The notes beneath the pieces were generated by a model that saw nothing but the letters and a program-made list of their open reading frames with translations, ran no database searches and was not told the origin of the DNA. Source: Labilibaculum sp. (lineage in GTDB: Bacteria; Bacteroidota; Bacteroidia; Bacteroidales; Marinifilaceae). Taken from it: a stretch of DNA of 64,000 nt. The position numbers and the translations under genes are program-made. The DNA is taken from the NCBI GenBank assembly GCA_016342745.1, contig JAEINT010000001.1:62001-126000 (forward strand), given 5' to 3'. Shown here piece after piece: positions 52,018 to 60,299 of this stretch (positions are counted from its first letter, which is position 1; each line of letters opens with the position of its first letter).

Positions 52018-52330
52018 AACGTAGTTTTAAAAATAGGTTAGTAATTTAATATGTCTTAATAGCTTATTGGTTGTTCTTGTAGTAGCATTGATTTTTGTAG
52101 AATCGAAATGATCAAAATAGGATTATTTGAATCATTTTGAAATCAAAGCTCTCAAAACTAAGTAAAAAAATAGATTCATAAAACAGTAGGAATGTCTTTT
52201 TATGACAATTAAAAGTGATCTGAAACGATTCTATATAATTAAGTCTATAAAAAATCAATATAAATTTAAAGAGTGGATTGGAATTGCATGCGAATAAATT
52301 GAGGATAAAAAGTACTTTTGCAATTCACAT
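52018..52330. other. Divergent intergenic region
   Basis: These 313 AT-rich bases separate the MFS transporter and the nucleoside-gate protein. They presumably hold both promoters. No gene and no clear box were seen. Confidence 0.5.
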
Positions 52331-53326
52331 ATGACCAATAAAATGATTCAAGGAAATTCCTTACATGCTAATAATCAATCAGCGAAAGCGAAACTGATGG
52401 GAGCCGTTCGAGAATCAATACCAAAGGCATTTGCAACAACAAAATGGCTTTTGAGTATTATGATTCCTGTCTCTTTTGCAGTTTTGTTACTGAATTATAC
52501 AGGTGTTTTAGCTGTTATCTCGGGCTATTTAGCTCCAGTATTTGAGTTGATGGGCTTACCAGGAGAGTCGGCTTTTGTTTTGCTCACAAGTATTTTTACA
52601 AATATCTATACCGCTATAGCCGTTATAACAAGTTTGGAACTGGAAGGAAGAGTGGTAACTATTTTAGCCGCGATGTGTTTGGTTTCTCATGGATTTATTG
52701 TTGAGACAGCAGTGCTGAAAAAAACAGGATCATCGGCCATTAGAATGCTTTTGGTTCGTTTGCTGGGAAGTTTTGCGATTGGGGTTTTTCTTAATTGGGC
52801 TTTGCCTACAGACCTAATTCATGCGCAAACACAAGTTTTGGTGCAAAATGAAAGTTTTCAAGTAATGTTTTTGGATTGGGCTTGGTCTTCTATTTTGCTA
52901 AGCGTAAAAGTGGTTGTTTTGATTACTCTGTTAATGATATTGCAGCGAATTTTGGAAGTTTTTGGTGTAATTAAATTATTGTCCAAGATTCTAGCTCCCT
53001 TGCAAATTGTAATGGGCTTACCAGAGTCTACTTCTTTCTCATGGATTGTTGCAAATACCTTAGGATTAGCTTATGGATCAGCAATAATGATTGAACAGGT
53101 AGAGAAGGGACAAATGGCCAAATCAGATGCAGATTTATTAAATCATCATGTAGCCGTTTCGCATTCGCAATTGGAAGATCCTTTGCTGTTTGCAGCAATT
53201 GGTGCTCCTTTAGGATGGCTAATTATACCTAGATTTTTGTTAGGAGTTTTAGTTGTTTGGATCTGTAGGTTAGAGAGAGGTTTGAAAAAAGGATTGAACT
53301 TTAATTCAAAAAAATCAGGCGACTAA
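52331..53326 (+). CDS. Nucleoside recognition (Gate) domain membrane protein
   Basis: This 331-residue protein has about eight to nine helices and two Gate-like repeats (VRESIPKAFATTKWLLSIMIPVSFAVLLLNYTG... and later VVVLITLLMILQRILEVFGVIKLLSKILAPLQIVMGLPES). Gate domains occur in nucleoside transporters, SpmA/SpmB and FeoB. It is probably a small-molecule transporter or channel component. It lies upstream of thyA on the same strand with a 75-base gap. Confidence 0.8.
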   Translation: MTNKMIQGNSLHANNQSAKAKLMGAVRESIPKAFATTKWLLSIMIPVSFAVLLLNYTGVLAVISGYLAPVFELMGLPGESAFVLLTSIFTNIYTAIAVITSLELEGRVVTILAAMCLVSHGFIVETAVLKKTGSSAIRMLLVRLLGSFAIGVFLNWALPTDLIHAQTQVLVQNESFQVMFLDWAWSSILLSVKVVVLITLLMILQRILEVFGVIKLLSKILAPLQIVMGLPESTSFSWIVANTLGLAYGSAIMIEQVEKGQMAKSDADLLNHHVAVSHSQLEDPLLFAAIGAPLGWLIIPRFLLGVLVVWICRLERGLKKGLNFNSKKSGD

Positions 53327-53401
53327 AAAAAATCATTATCTGATATCTTGATACTATTGTCTAATGATGTATCTTTAAAAATTAAATTTTGACACATAAT
53401 T

Positions 53402-54196
53402 ATGCAACAATATCTTCACTTATTAGAAAGAGTTCTCGAAGAAGGGAATAAAAAAGAAGACCGTACAGGCACTGGTACAGTAAGTGTTTTCGGACATCAG
53501 ATGCGTTTTGATTTATCGAAAGGATTTCCTCTTTTAACCACGAAGAAACTTCATTTAAAATCAATCATTCATGAATTGTTATGGTTTTTGAATGGTGATA
53601 CTAACGTAAAATATCTTCAAGATAATGGCGTACGTATTTGGAATGAGTGGGCTGATGAAAATGGAGATTTAGGACATGTGTATGGTTACCAATGGAGATC
53701 TTGGCCTAGAGAGAATGGTGAATCTATTGATCAGATTAAGCAGGTCGTTCATGATATTAAAAATAATTCTGATTCACGTCGATTAATTGTGAGTGCTTGG
53801 AATCCTGCTGATATTGAAAATATGGCTTTGCCACCATGTCACGCTTTATTTCAATTCTACGTTTCAAATGGGAAACTTTCTTGTCAATTGTATCAACGTA
53901 GTGCTGACATATTCTTGGGCGTACCTTTCAATATTGCCTCTTATGCAATTCTAACAATGATGATGGCTCAGGTTTGTGATTTAGAACCAGGTGAGTTTGT
54001 TCATACTTTGGGGGATGCTCATATTTATACGAATCATTTAGACCAAGTAAAACTTCAATTGAGTCGTGAGCCAAAAGAACTTCCTAATTTTAAGATTAAT
54101 CCTGAGGTAAAGAGTATCTTCGATTTCAAGTTTGAAGATTTTAGCCTAGAAAACTATGATCCGCATCCCCATATTAAAGGAGCTATTGCCATTTAA
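53402..54196 (+). CDS. thyA: Thymidylate synthase ThyA
   Basis: This 264-residue ThyA converts dUMP to dTMP using methylene-tetrahydrofolate. The catalytic cysteine is in [12 protein letters not shown], with [18 protein letters not shown] near the start, [16 protein letters not shown], and [13 protein letters not shown]. It is followed by the DHFR gene that regenerates its cofactor. Confidence 0.98.
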   Translation: MQQYLHLLERVLEEGNKKEDRTGTGTVSVFGHQMRFDLSKGFPLLTTKKLHLKSIIHELLWFLNGDTNVKYLQDNGVRIWNEWADENGDLGHVYGYQWRSWPRENGESIDQIKQVVHDIKNNSDSRRLIVSAWNPADIENMALPPCHALFQFYVSNGKLSCQLYQRSADIFLGVPFNIASYAILTMMMAQVCDLEPGEFVHTLGDAHIYTNHLDQVKLQLSREPKELPNFKINPEVKSIFDFKFEDFSLENYDPHPHIKGAIAI

Positions 54197-54208
54197 AAAA
54201 TAATTAGG

Positions 54209-54269
54209 AATTATTAGTTATTCATGATTAGCAGTACAATTTTGTACTTCTAATTCATAACTAATAATT
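54209..54269. repeat. Long imperfect hairpin between thyA and folA
   Basis: The arms AATTATTAG...AGTACA (54209-54238) and TGTACT...CTAATAATT (54243-54269) pair with a few mismatches around a four-base loop. It lies in the transcribed spacer of the thyA-folA pair. It may set mRNA stability between the two, or be a small inserted element. Confidence 0.5.
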
Positions 54270-54291
54270 CATAACTTATAATTATATAATC

Positions 54292-54777
54292 ATGACATTA
54301 TCAATCATTGTTGCTGTTTCTCGTAATCAGGTAATTGGAAAAGATAATCAGTTGATTTGGAAACTTTCAGCCGATTTAAAAAGATTTAAAGCCTTAACAA
54401 CAGGGCATGCTATTATTATGGGGCGTAAAACTTTCGATTCTATTGGTAAACCGCTGCCAAATAGAACTTCGATCGTAATAACTCGTCAGCAAGATTATAA
54501 AATTGAAGGTTGTATCGTTGTAAATTCGCTAGAAGAAGCCATTGAGAAAGCTGCAGATCAAGAAGAGGTTTTCATTATTGGTGGTGGTACAATTTACAAG
54601 GAAGCATTGTCTAAGGCCGATAAGCTTTATTATACAAAAGTTCACAAAGATTTCGAAGGGGATACTTTTTTTCCAGTTGTAAATTTTCAAGAATGGGAAT
54701 CGGTAAGTAGAGAAGATTGTATGCCCGATGAGAAGAATGAATATGCTTATTCATTTATTGATTACAAAAGAAAATAG
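54292..54777 (+). CDS. folA: Dihydrofolate reductase
   Basis: This 161-residue DHFR has LSIIVAVSRNQVIGKDNQLIWKLSADLKRFKALT (folate and NADPH site, with the catalytic acidic residue in LSADLKRFK), GRKTFDSIGKPLPNRTSIVITR, and FIIGGGTIY. It reduces dihydrofolate with NADPH. It is paired with thyA. Confidence 0.97.
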   Translation: MTLSIIVAVSRNQVIGKDNQLIWKLSADLKRFKALTTGHAIIMGRKTFDSIGKPLPNRTSIVITRQQDYKIEGCIVVNSLEEAIEKAADQEEVFIIGGGTIYKEALSKADKLYYTKVHKDFEGDTFFPVVNFQEWESVSREDCMPDEKNEYAYSFIDYKRK

Positions 54778-54784
54778 TTTAGTT

Positions 54785-55624
54785 ATGAATAAAATTCTTG
54801 CAGGTTTATTTTTAAGCCTCGTCCTATTATCTGGGAATTCCTGTTCTACCGGATCCGATCCGGAGCCAGAGGTTTTGGATGTATTTACTGTGCCTGCACA
54901 AATTGCAATACAAATTCACAATATCGTTAACGATTTAGCTATGGAAGTTAATGGTATTGCGATGCATAATTTGAATTTTGAAGAAGATACAATTAAAGTG
55001 GATGTAAGTGATTGTCTTGATGCATTAGTATACAGAGATGCATCAACTTCAGTTTTGGATTCAATTGTATTGGATTATGGAACTACTAGTTGTGTTTCTA
55101 ACGGTGCTAGTTTTCAAGGAAAGATAGTTGTCGATCCTAAAAATGAAGCGTTAAGTAAATTTGATATTCGTTTAAGAGATTTTTCTTCTTCGAGTTATGA
55201 TATTACAGGTACAATCGAATTTGAATCAACTACTATTGTTAGTGGGAGTGATTTTTTATTAGACGTGAAAAATGCTAATTTCTCCATATTGGGTAGCGAT
55301 GAGATTACCTATGTTTTTCCAATCTCATCCGTAATTAATGAATATACTCTAATTGAGAATGATGACAATACTACCTATACAGATGATATTTTTGAATTTA
55401 CATCAACTCTTTCAGGCGGAACACCCGATGGAATGTTCTTTAATTTGGAAAGTGTAGACGTTTTAACCTATGACTACTCTTGCAAGAATATAAATGGAGG
55501 TGATGCTGATTTTTCAATTGTTGATTTAGGAGATGGAACAATCGACTATGGTGACCCAGACAGTGATTGTGATACCAATGCAACATTAAGGGTTTCAGGA
55601 AAAAATATTACAATAGCATTATAA
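54785..55624 (+). CDS. Lipoprotein of unknown function
   Basis: This 279-residue predicted lipoprotein has the signal peptide MNKILAGLFLSLVLLSGNSC with a lipobox ending in Cys. The mature part is beta-rich and acidic, without recognised catalytic motifs (LDSIVLDYGTTSC, DGTIDYGDPDSDCDTNATL). Start choice: the ATG at 54785 begins the signal peptide. Upstream in-frame starts lie inside the folA gene. It lies seven bases after folA, so it is likely cotranscribed. Confidence 0.75.
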   Translation: MNKILAGLFLSLVLLSGNSCSTGSDPEPEVLDVFTVPAQIAIQIHNIVNDLAMEVNGIAMHNLNFEEDTIKVDVSDCLDALVYRDASTSVLDSIVLDYGTTSCVSNGASFQGKIVVDPKNEALSKFDIRLRDFSSSSYDITGTIEFESTTIVSGSDFLLDVKNANFSILGSDEITYVFPISSVINEYTLIENDDNTTYTDDIFEFTSTLSGGTPDGMFFNLESVDVLTYDYSCKNINGGDADFSIVDLGDGTIDYGDPDSDCDTNATLRVSGKNITIAL

Positions 55625-55627
55625 AGA

Positions 55628-55655
55628 AAAAGGCCGGATATTATCCGGCCTTTTC
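55628..55655. terminator. Bidirectional terminator between the lipoprotein gene and clpX
   Basis: AAAAGGCCGGAT (55628-55639) / ATCCGGCCTTTT (55643-55654) has a three-base loop and is flanked by A and T runs, serving both convergent genes. Confidence 0.85.
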
Positions 55656-56869
55656 TATGCGACTTTTAAACGCTTGAGGTTTATTTTTTCAAGTTTTTCA
55701 CTTGCGTATTTTCTACCTACGGATATTTTCTTTTCGTCACTAGTTGGCATTTCAAACATGGCATCCATCATAATTCCTTCACAGATGGAACGCAAGCCAC
55801 GAGCTCCTAATTTAAATTCCAAGGCCTTATCAACAATATATTCCAAAGCATCATCTTCGAACTCTAATTCGATATCGTCGATTTTAAATAGCTTAGTGTA
55901 TTGCTTGATAATTGCATTTTTAGGCTCTGTTAAGATATTTCTTAATGCTTCTCTGTCCAGAGGCTCTAAATAAGTTAAAACTGGTAAACGACCAATGATT
56001 TCAGGAATCAAGCCAAAAGATTTCAAATCCTGAGGAGCAATATATTGCAATAGATTTCCTTGGTCAATTTGTTCTTTCTCTTTGCTAGCGTTAAATCCAA
56101 CGATTTGTGTATTTAAACGTTGTGCAATCTTTCTTTGAATTCCATCAAAAGCTCCACCACAAATAAATAAGATATTTTTGGTGTTAACAGGAATCATTTT
56201 CTGATCAGGATGTTTTCTTCCTCCTTGAGGTGGAACATTTACTACTGATCCTTCTAAAAGTTTCAATAAACCCTGCTGAACACCTTCTCCAGAAACATCT
56301 CTAGTGATTGATGGGTTATCGCTTTTTCTAGCAATCTTATCAATTTCATCGATGAAAACAATTCCTTTTTCTGCTGCCTCAATATCGTAATCAGATGCTT
56401 GAAGAAGTCTTGTTAGAATTGATTCAATATCTTCACCAACATAACCTGCTTCAGTAAGTACTGTAGCATCTACAATGGTAAAAGGTACATGAAGCATTTT
56501 AGCAATTGTTCTTGCTAGTAATGTTTTTCCAGTTCCCGTTTCTCCAACAAGAATGATATTCGATTTTTCAATCTCAATATCTTCATCATCCTTTTCTTGA
56601 AGTAATCTTTTGTAGTGATTGTAAACGGCTACTGCAAGATATTTTTTAGCTGCATCTTGTCCAATTACATATTGGTCTAGAAAGCTTTTAATTTCTGTTG
56701 GTTTTAAAAGTTGGACCTCTTTTAAATTAAGATCCGTGCGATTCTTCAGCTCTTCCTGAACAATAGTATACGCCTGTTCTATACAGCTGTCGCAGATGTG
56801 ACCACTAATACCAGCAATCAGAAGATTCGTATCCTTCTTCTCTCTCCCACAAAATGAGCATTTATCCAT
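55655..56869 (-). CDS. clpX: ATP-dependent Clp protease ATP-binding subunit ClpX
   Basis: This 404-residue ClpX has the zinc-binding domain (Cys4, Cys7, Cys26, Cys29 in CSFC...CDSC), Walker A GETGTGKT, Walker [12 protein letters not shown], and pore loop [11 protein letters not shown]. It unfolds tagged substrates and feeds them to ClpP, encoded just upstream. Confidence 0.98.
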   Translation of the reverse strand: MDKCSFCGREKKDTNLLIAGISGHICDSCIEQAYTIVQEELKNRTDLNLKEVQLLKPTEIKSFLDQYVIGQDAAKKYLAVAVYNHYKRLLQEKDDEDIEIEKSNIILVGETGTGKTLLARTIAKMLHVPFTIVDATVLTEAGYVGEDIESILTRLLQASDYDIEAAEKGIVFIDEIDKIARKSDNPSITRDVSGEGVQQGLLKLLEGSVVNVPPQGGRKHPDQKMIPVNTKNILFICGGAFDGIQRKIAQRLNTQIVGFNASKEKEQIDQGNLLQYIAPQDLKSFGLIPEIIGRLPVLTYLEPLDREALRNILTEPKNAIIKQYTKLFKIDDIELEFEDDALEYIVDKALEFKLGARGLRSICEGIMMDAMFEMPTSDEKKISVGRKYASEKLEKINLKRLKVA

Positions 56870-56956
56870 GATTCTTATTTTATAACACTAAAAATGCAAA
56901 GTTAAGAATTTTACGCTTAACTCTGCATTTAGTTATTTCGATTTAAATGTGATTGC

Positions 56957-57631
56957 CTATTTCTCTCGTAAAAGAACTTCGTCAATCATTCCATATTCCT
57001 TTGCTTCAGCTGCGGTCATCCAGTAATCACGATCAGAATTTTTTTCAATTTGCTCGAAAGTATTTCCAGAGTGATCAGCAATAATTGTATAAAGCTCTTT
57101 CTTTAATTTCATGATTTCGCGAGCTGTAATTTCAATATCAGAAGCCTGTCCTTGAGCACCACCCATTGGTTGGTGAATCATGACACGTGAGTGTTTCAAC
57201 GCAGAACGTTTTCCTTCTGTTCCAGCAGTTAGTAGAACAGCTCCCATAGAAGCAGCCATACCAGTACAGATCGTTGCAACATCACACTTGATGTATTGCA
57301 TTGTATCGTAAATTCCTAATCCAGCATGAACAGAGCCACCAGGAGTGTTAAAGTAAATCTGGATATCTTTTGTAGGATCAGTAGACTCTAAGAATAGCAA
57401 TTGAGCCATAATGATATTAGCTACATAATCATCAATTGGAATACCAAGGAAGATAATGCGATCCATCATAAGACGGGAAAATACGTCCATAGAAGCAACA
57501 TTTAGTTGTCTTTCCTCAATAATAGTAGGAGAGATGTAGCTGTTACTTATCGATGTGTATTTATCTAAGTTTAGGCTGCTTATGCCCATGTGCTTTGTAG
57601 CAAATTTCTGAAATTCGTCTTTTGGTACCAT
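56957..57631 (-). CDS. clpP: ATP-dependent Clp protease proteolytic subunit ClpP
   Basis: This 224-residue ClpP has the catalytic Ser in [11 protein letters not shown] and the His in [22 protein letters not shown], with the Asp in [16 protein letters not shown]. It has a short N-terminal extension before the core. It precedes clpX with an 87-base gap and follows the trigger factor gene. Confidence 0.98.
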   Translation of the reverse strand: MVPKDEFQKFATKHMGISSLNLDKYTSISNSYISPTIIEERQLNVASMDVFSRLMMDRIIFLGIPIDDYVANIIMAQLLFLESTDPTKDIQIYFNTPGGSVHAGLGIYDTMQYIKCDVATICTGMAASMGAVLLTAGTEGKRSALKHSRVMIHQPMGGAQGQASDIEITAREIMKLKKELYTIIADHSGNTFEQIEKNSDRDYWMTAAEAKEYGMIDEVLLREK

Positions 57632-57722
57632 AGTGATATGATTTTATATTTCGTAGACCTAAATTAGTCAAATTTTCTCCATTTGAAAAGAATGGCTTAA
57701 CAAAATCAATAGTTTAATTCAA

Positions 57723-57755
57723 AAAGAAAACCACGCTTTATACAAAGCGTGGTTT
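57723..57755 (-). terminator. Trigger factor gene terminator
   Basis: AACCACGCTTT (57729-57739) / AAAGCGTGGTT (57744-57754) with a four-base loop; the A-rich left flank gives a T-rich tail on the minus strand. Confidence 0.75.
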
Positions 57756-57779
57756 AATGTATTATTTCGGTATACCGAC

Positions 57780-59129
57780 TTATTCAAACATTTTGTTGAA
57801 TTCTTCAGTAGTTAACTCTTTTTCTTCAACTTTAACAGCTGTTTTCAAGTACTCAACAACTTTTTCGTCAATCTTACGCTCATAGATTTTTCTCTGCTCG
57901 TCTTTGTTTTGCATCATTTGCTGTGCGTAGTTGTTCAAGTAATCTTCAGGAACATCCATCATTCCGTACTGTTGGAATTGCATCAAAGCTTGTTTCTTAG
58001 CAAACTCTAAAACTTCTTCTTCAGTAACTTTCAACTCATTCTCTTCAGTCAATCTGTTTTTGATCAACTGCCATTTGAATTCGTCAGTATAGTTAGCGAA
58101 ATCAGTTTCAACTTGTTCAGCAGTCATTTCTTTGTTGGTTGCAATAATCCAACGCTTCAAGAATGCTTCTGGAAGAGTAATTTTAGCTTTCTTCACTAAT
58201 TTTTCCTTAGCGTCGATTAAGAATTTGTAGTCGCTATCGTTAATCAATTGCTTCTCGATATCTTCTTTAATCTTAGCTTTGAATTCTTCTATTGAAGATA
58301 CAGTTCCTTCGCCAAATACTTTGTCGAATAATTCCTGATTCAATTCAGCGTTAACAAATTTGTTAACTTCTGTAATTGTAAATTGGAAGTCTGCATCTAA
58401 AACTTCAGCTTCTTCTTTAGAGATGTTTAGCATAGAAGCTAAATCAGATTTGTTTTCGAATGCTTTAGCAGGGCTGAAAACAATCACATCTTCTTTCTTA
58501 GCGCCAATGAATTTCTTTTTAGAATCTTCATCTTTCATGTATTCCAATGAGATGGCTACATTTTCGCTAACAATACCTTCTTCAACTAACTTGCCTTCAG
58601 CATCAACTTGAGCATAGTTACCTTTCAAAAGTTCTTTTTCTTCAACAACTTCAGCTTCGTTGTTAGTTCCGAAACGACGAGCATGCATATCAACACCATT
58701 CTCGATCATTTTCTCGTCTACGATGATTTTGTAGAAGCTGATTTTATCTCTTTTGCTTAAGTTAAGCGTGTATTCTGGAGATAAAGCAATGTCGAATACA
58801 AATTCGAATTCTGTATCTTTTTCCCAGTTGATTTCTTTCTGGTCAGTTTCGTTAGGAAGTGGCTCGCCCATGATGTTTAAATCATTTTCGCGAATGTACT
58901 TCATTAACTCTTGACTCATCAATTTGTTAATTTCTTCAGCTAAAACAGGAGTACCATACATCTTTTTAATTACACCCATAGGCACTTTACCTGCACGGAA
59001 GCCATTGATATTTGCTTTTTTACGATAGTCTTTCAACACATCGCTTACACGACTCTCATAGTCTTCTTTAACGATCTGTAATTTGATTACAGCGTTTAAA
59101 TCATCAATGTTGGTTTTTGTAATATTCAT
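57780..59129 (-). CDS. tig: Trigger factor
   Basis: This 449-residue chaperone has the ribosome-binding N-terminal domain (NINGFRAGKVPMGVIKKMYG, a variant of the GFRxGK signature at about residues 37-56), a middle domain with less clear PPIase features, and the helical C-terminal arms. It binds nascent chains at the ribosomal exit. It is 107 bases downstream of tRNA-Leu. Confidence 0.92.
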   Translation of the reverse strand: MNITKTNIDDLNAVIKLQIVKEDYESRVSDVLKDYRKKANINGFRAGKVPMGVIKKMYGTPVLAEEINKLMSQELMKYIRENDLNIMGEPLPNETDQKEINWEKDTEFEFVFDIALSPEYTLNLSKRDKISFYKIIVDEKMIENGVDMHARRFGTNNEAEVVEEKELLKGNYAQVDAEGKLVEEGIVSENVAISLEYMKDEDSKKKFIGAKKEDVIVFSPAKAFENKSDLASMLNISKEEAEVLDADFQFTITEVNKFVNAELNQELFDKVFGEGTVSSIEEFKAKIKEDIEKQLINDSDYKFLIDAKEKLVKKAKITLPEAFLKRWIIATNKEMTAEQVETDFANYTDEFKWQLIKNRLTEENELKVTEEEVLEFAKKQALMQFQQYGMMDVPEDYLNNYAQQMMQNKDEQRKIYERKIDEKVVEYLKTAVKVEEKELTTEEFNKMFE

Positions 59130-59161
59130 TTTCTAGCTATTATAGATAAAACCTTTTTAAT

Positions 59162-59215
59162 TGAAAAAAAACCGCCTCACCATCGATACATTTGTATCGT
59201 AAAGTACGGGCGGTT
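59162..59215 (-). terminator. Hairpin between tRNA-Leu and tig
   Basis: The outer arms AACCGCC (59170-59176) / GGCGGTT (59209-59215) and an inner CGATACA (59184-59190) / TGTATCG (59193-59199) lie ahead of an eight-base T run on the minus strand. It terminates the tRNA transcript or attenuates read-through into tig. Confidence 0.65.
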
Positions 59216-59235
59216 TAAAGCTATTCTTTTTGTTG

Positions 59236-59317
59236 TGCGGATGAAGGGACTCGAACCCCCACGCCTCTCGGCACTAGATCCTAAGTCTAGCGCGGCTACC
59301 AATTACGCCACATCCGC
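59236..59317 (-). tRNA. tRNA-Leu (anticodon TAG)
   Basis: This 82-base tRNA has the seven-base acceptor stem GCGGATG / CATCCGC and discriminator A. The anticodon arm CTAGA-CTTAGGA-TCTAG has TAG at positions 34-36. It has a variable arm of the long, class II type and a TTCGAGTC T loop. It reads CUN leucine codons. The CCA end is not encoded. Confidence 0.95.
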
Positions 59318-59332
59318 GGGTTAATTGCGGTG

Positions 59333-59363
59333 CAAATATAGAGCTGTTTTTTATAATTTGCAA
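59333..59363 (-). promoter_or_regulatory. Promoter of tRNA-Leu
   Basis: On the minus strand, TTG (59361-59363), 20 bases, then TATATTTG (59333-59340) fit the Bacteroidota consensus. The -7 box ends 16 bases before the tRNA 5' end. Confidence 0.65.
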
Positions 59364-59457
59364 TACCTATTCGAAAAAAAATAAAGTTTTTTTTAAGAAT
59401 GATAAATCCCGCACATTAATTCCGTTTTTGAATTAATTTATTGATTGCGCTAAAGCT

Positions 59458-60192
59458 TTATTTTACTGGCTTTCTAAGCTCAAAATTCTTTCCTAAGTAA
59501 ACTCGTCTTACATCTTCGTCAGCAGCTAATTCTTCTGCTGTTCCCGATTTAAGAATGTTTCCTTCGAATAAAAGGTAAGCTCTTTCAGTAATCGATAAAG
59601 TTTCTTGTACATTATGGTCGGTAATTAAAATACCGATATTTTTATCTTTTAAATGGCGAACAATGTCTTGGATATCTTCAACCGCAATAGGATCAACACC
59701 CGCAAAAGGTTCATCTAAAAGAATAAATTTTGGTTTTATAGAAAGTGCTCTGGCAATTTCGGTTCTTCGTCTTTCTCCACCTGAAAGTTGAATTCCTAAG
59801 CTTTTTCTAATTTTTTGTAAACTGAATTCATTCAACATCTCTTCCAAGCGAACTTTCTGATATTCTTTTGAAAAATCAGACATTTCCAAAACAGCTTTAA
59901 TGTTGTCTTCAACGCTAAGTTTTCGAAATACCGAAGCTTCCTGAGCAAGGTAACCAACACCTAATTGCGCTCTTTTGTAGACAGGTTCGTCGGTAATTTC
60001 TCTTTCATCTAAAAAGATTTTCCCTCCATTTGGTTGAATTAACCCAACAATCATGTAAAAGGAAGTTGTTTTTCCAGCACCATTAGGGCCAAGTAATCCT
60101 ACGATTTCTCCTTGTTTCACTTCAACGGAAACACCCTTTACAACGGTTCTGGTTTTGTATCTTTTTACTAAGTTTTCAGCTCTTAAAATCAT
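59458..60192 (-). CDS. lptB: LPS export ABC transporter ATPase LptB
   Basis: This 244-residue ATPase of the Lpt system drives lipopolysaccharide from the inner membrane to the bridge. Walker A is GPNGAGKTT, the Q loop is [17 protein letters not shown], the signature is [15 protein letters not shown] and Walker B is [15 protein letters not shown]; the GVDP and LSGGERRR wording is LptB-specific. It is alone here; its permease partners LptF/G are elsewhere. Confidence 0.95.
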   Translation of the reverse strand: MILRAENLVKRYKTRTVVKGVSVEVKQGEIVGLLGPNGAGKTTSFYMIVGLIQPNGGKIFLDEREITDEPVYKRAQLGVGYLAQEASVFRKLSVEDNIKAVLEMSDFSKEYQKVRLEEMLNEFSLQKIRKSLGIQLSGGERRRTEIARALSIKPKFILLDEPFAGVDPIAVEDIQDIVRHLKDKNIGILITDHNVQETLSITERAYLLFEGNILKSGTAEELAADEDVRRVYLGKNFELRKPVK

Positions 60193-60225
60193 CGTGATTC
60201 AATATGTTTAACGATCGGAATGGTG

Positions 60226-60233
60226 CAAATATA
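60226..60233 (-). promoter_or_regulatory. -7 box of lptB
   Basis: On the minus strand, TATATTTG matches TAnnTTTG about 34 bases upstream of the lptB start. No clear -33 TTG is seen. Confidence 0.4.
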
Positions 60234-60299
60234 AAAAAGATCTATGAGAATAAAGTGCTGTGCACTAATCCTAGTGATCTCAATAAATTGTAAATTTTG

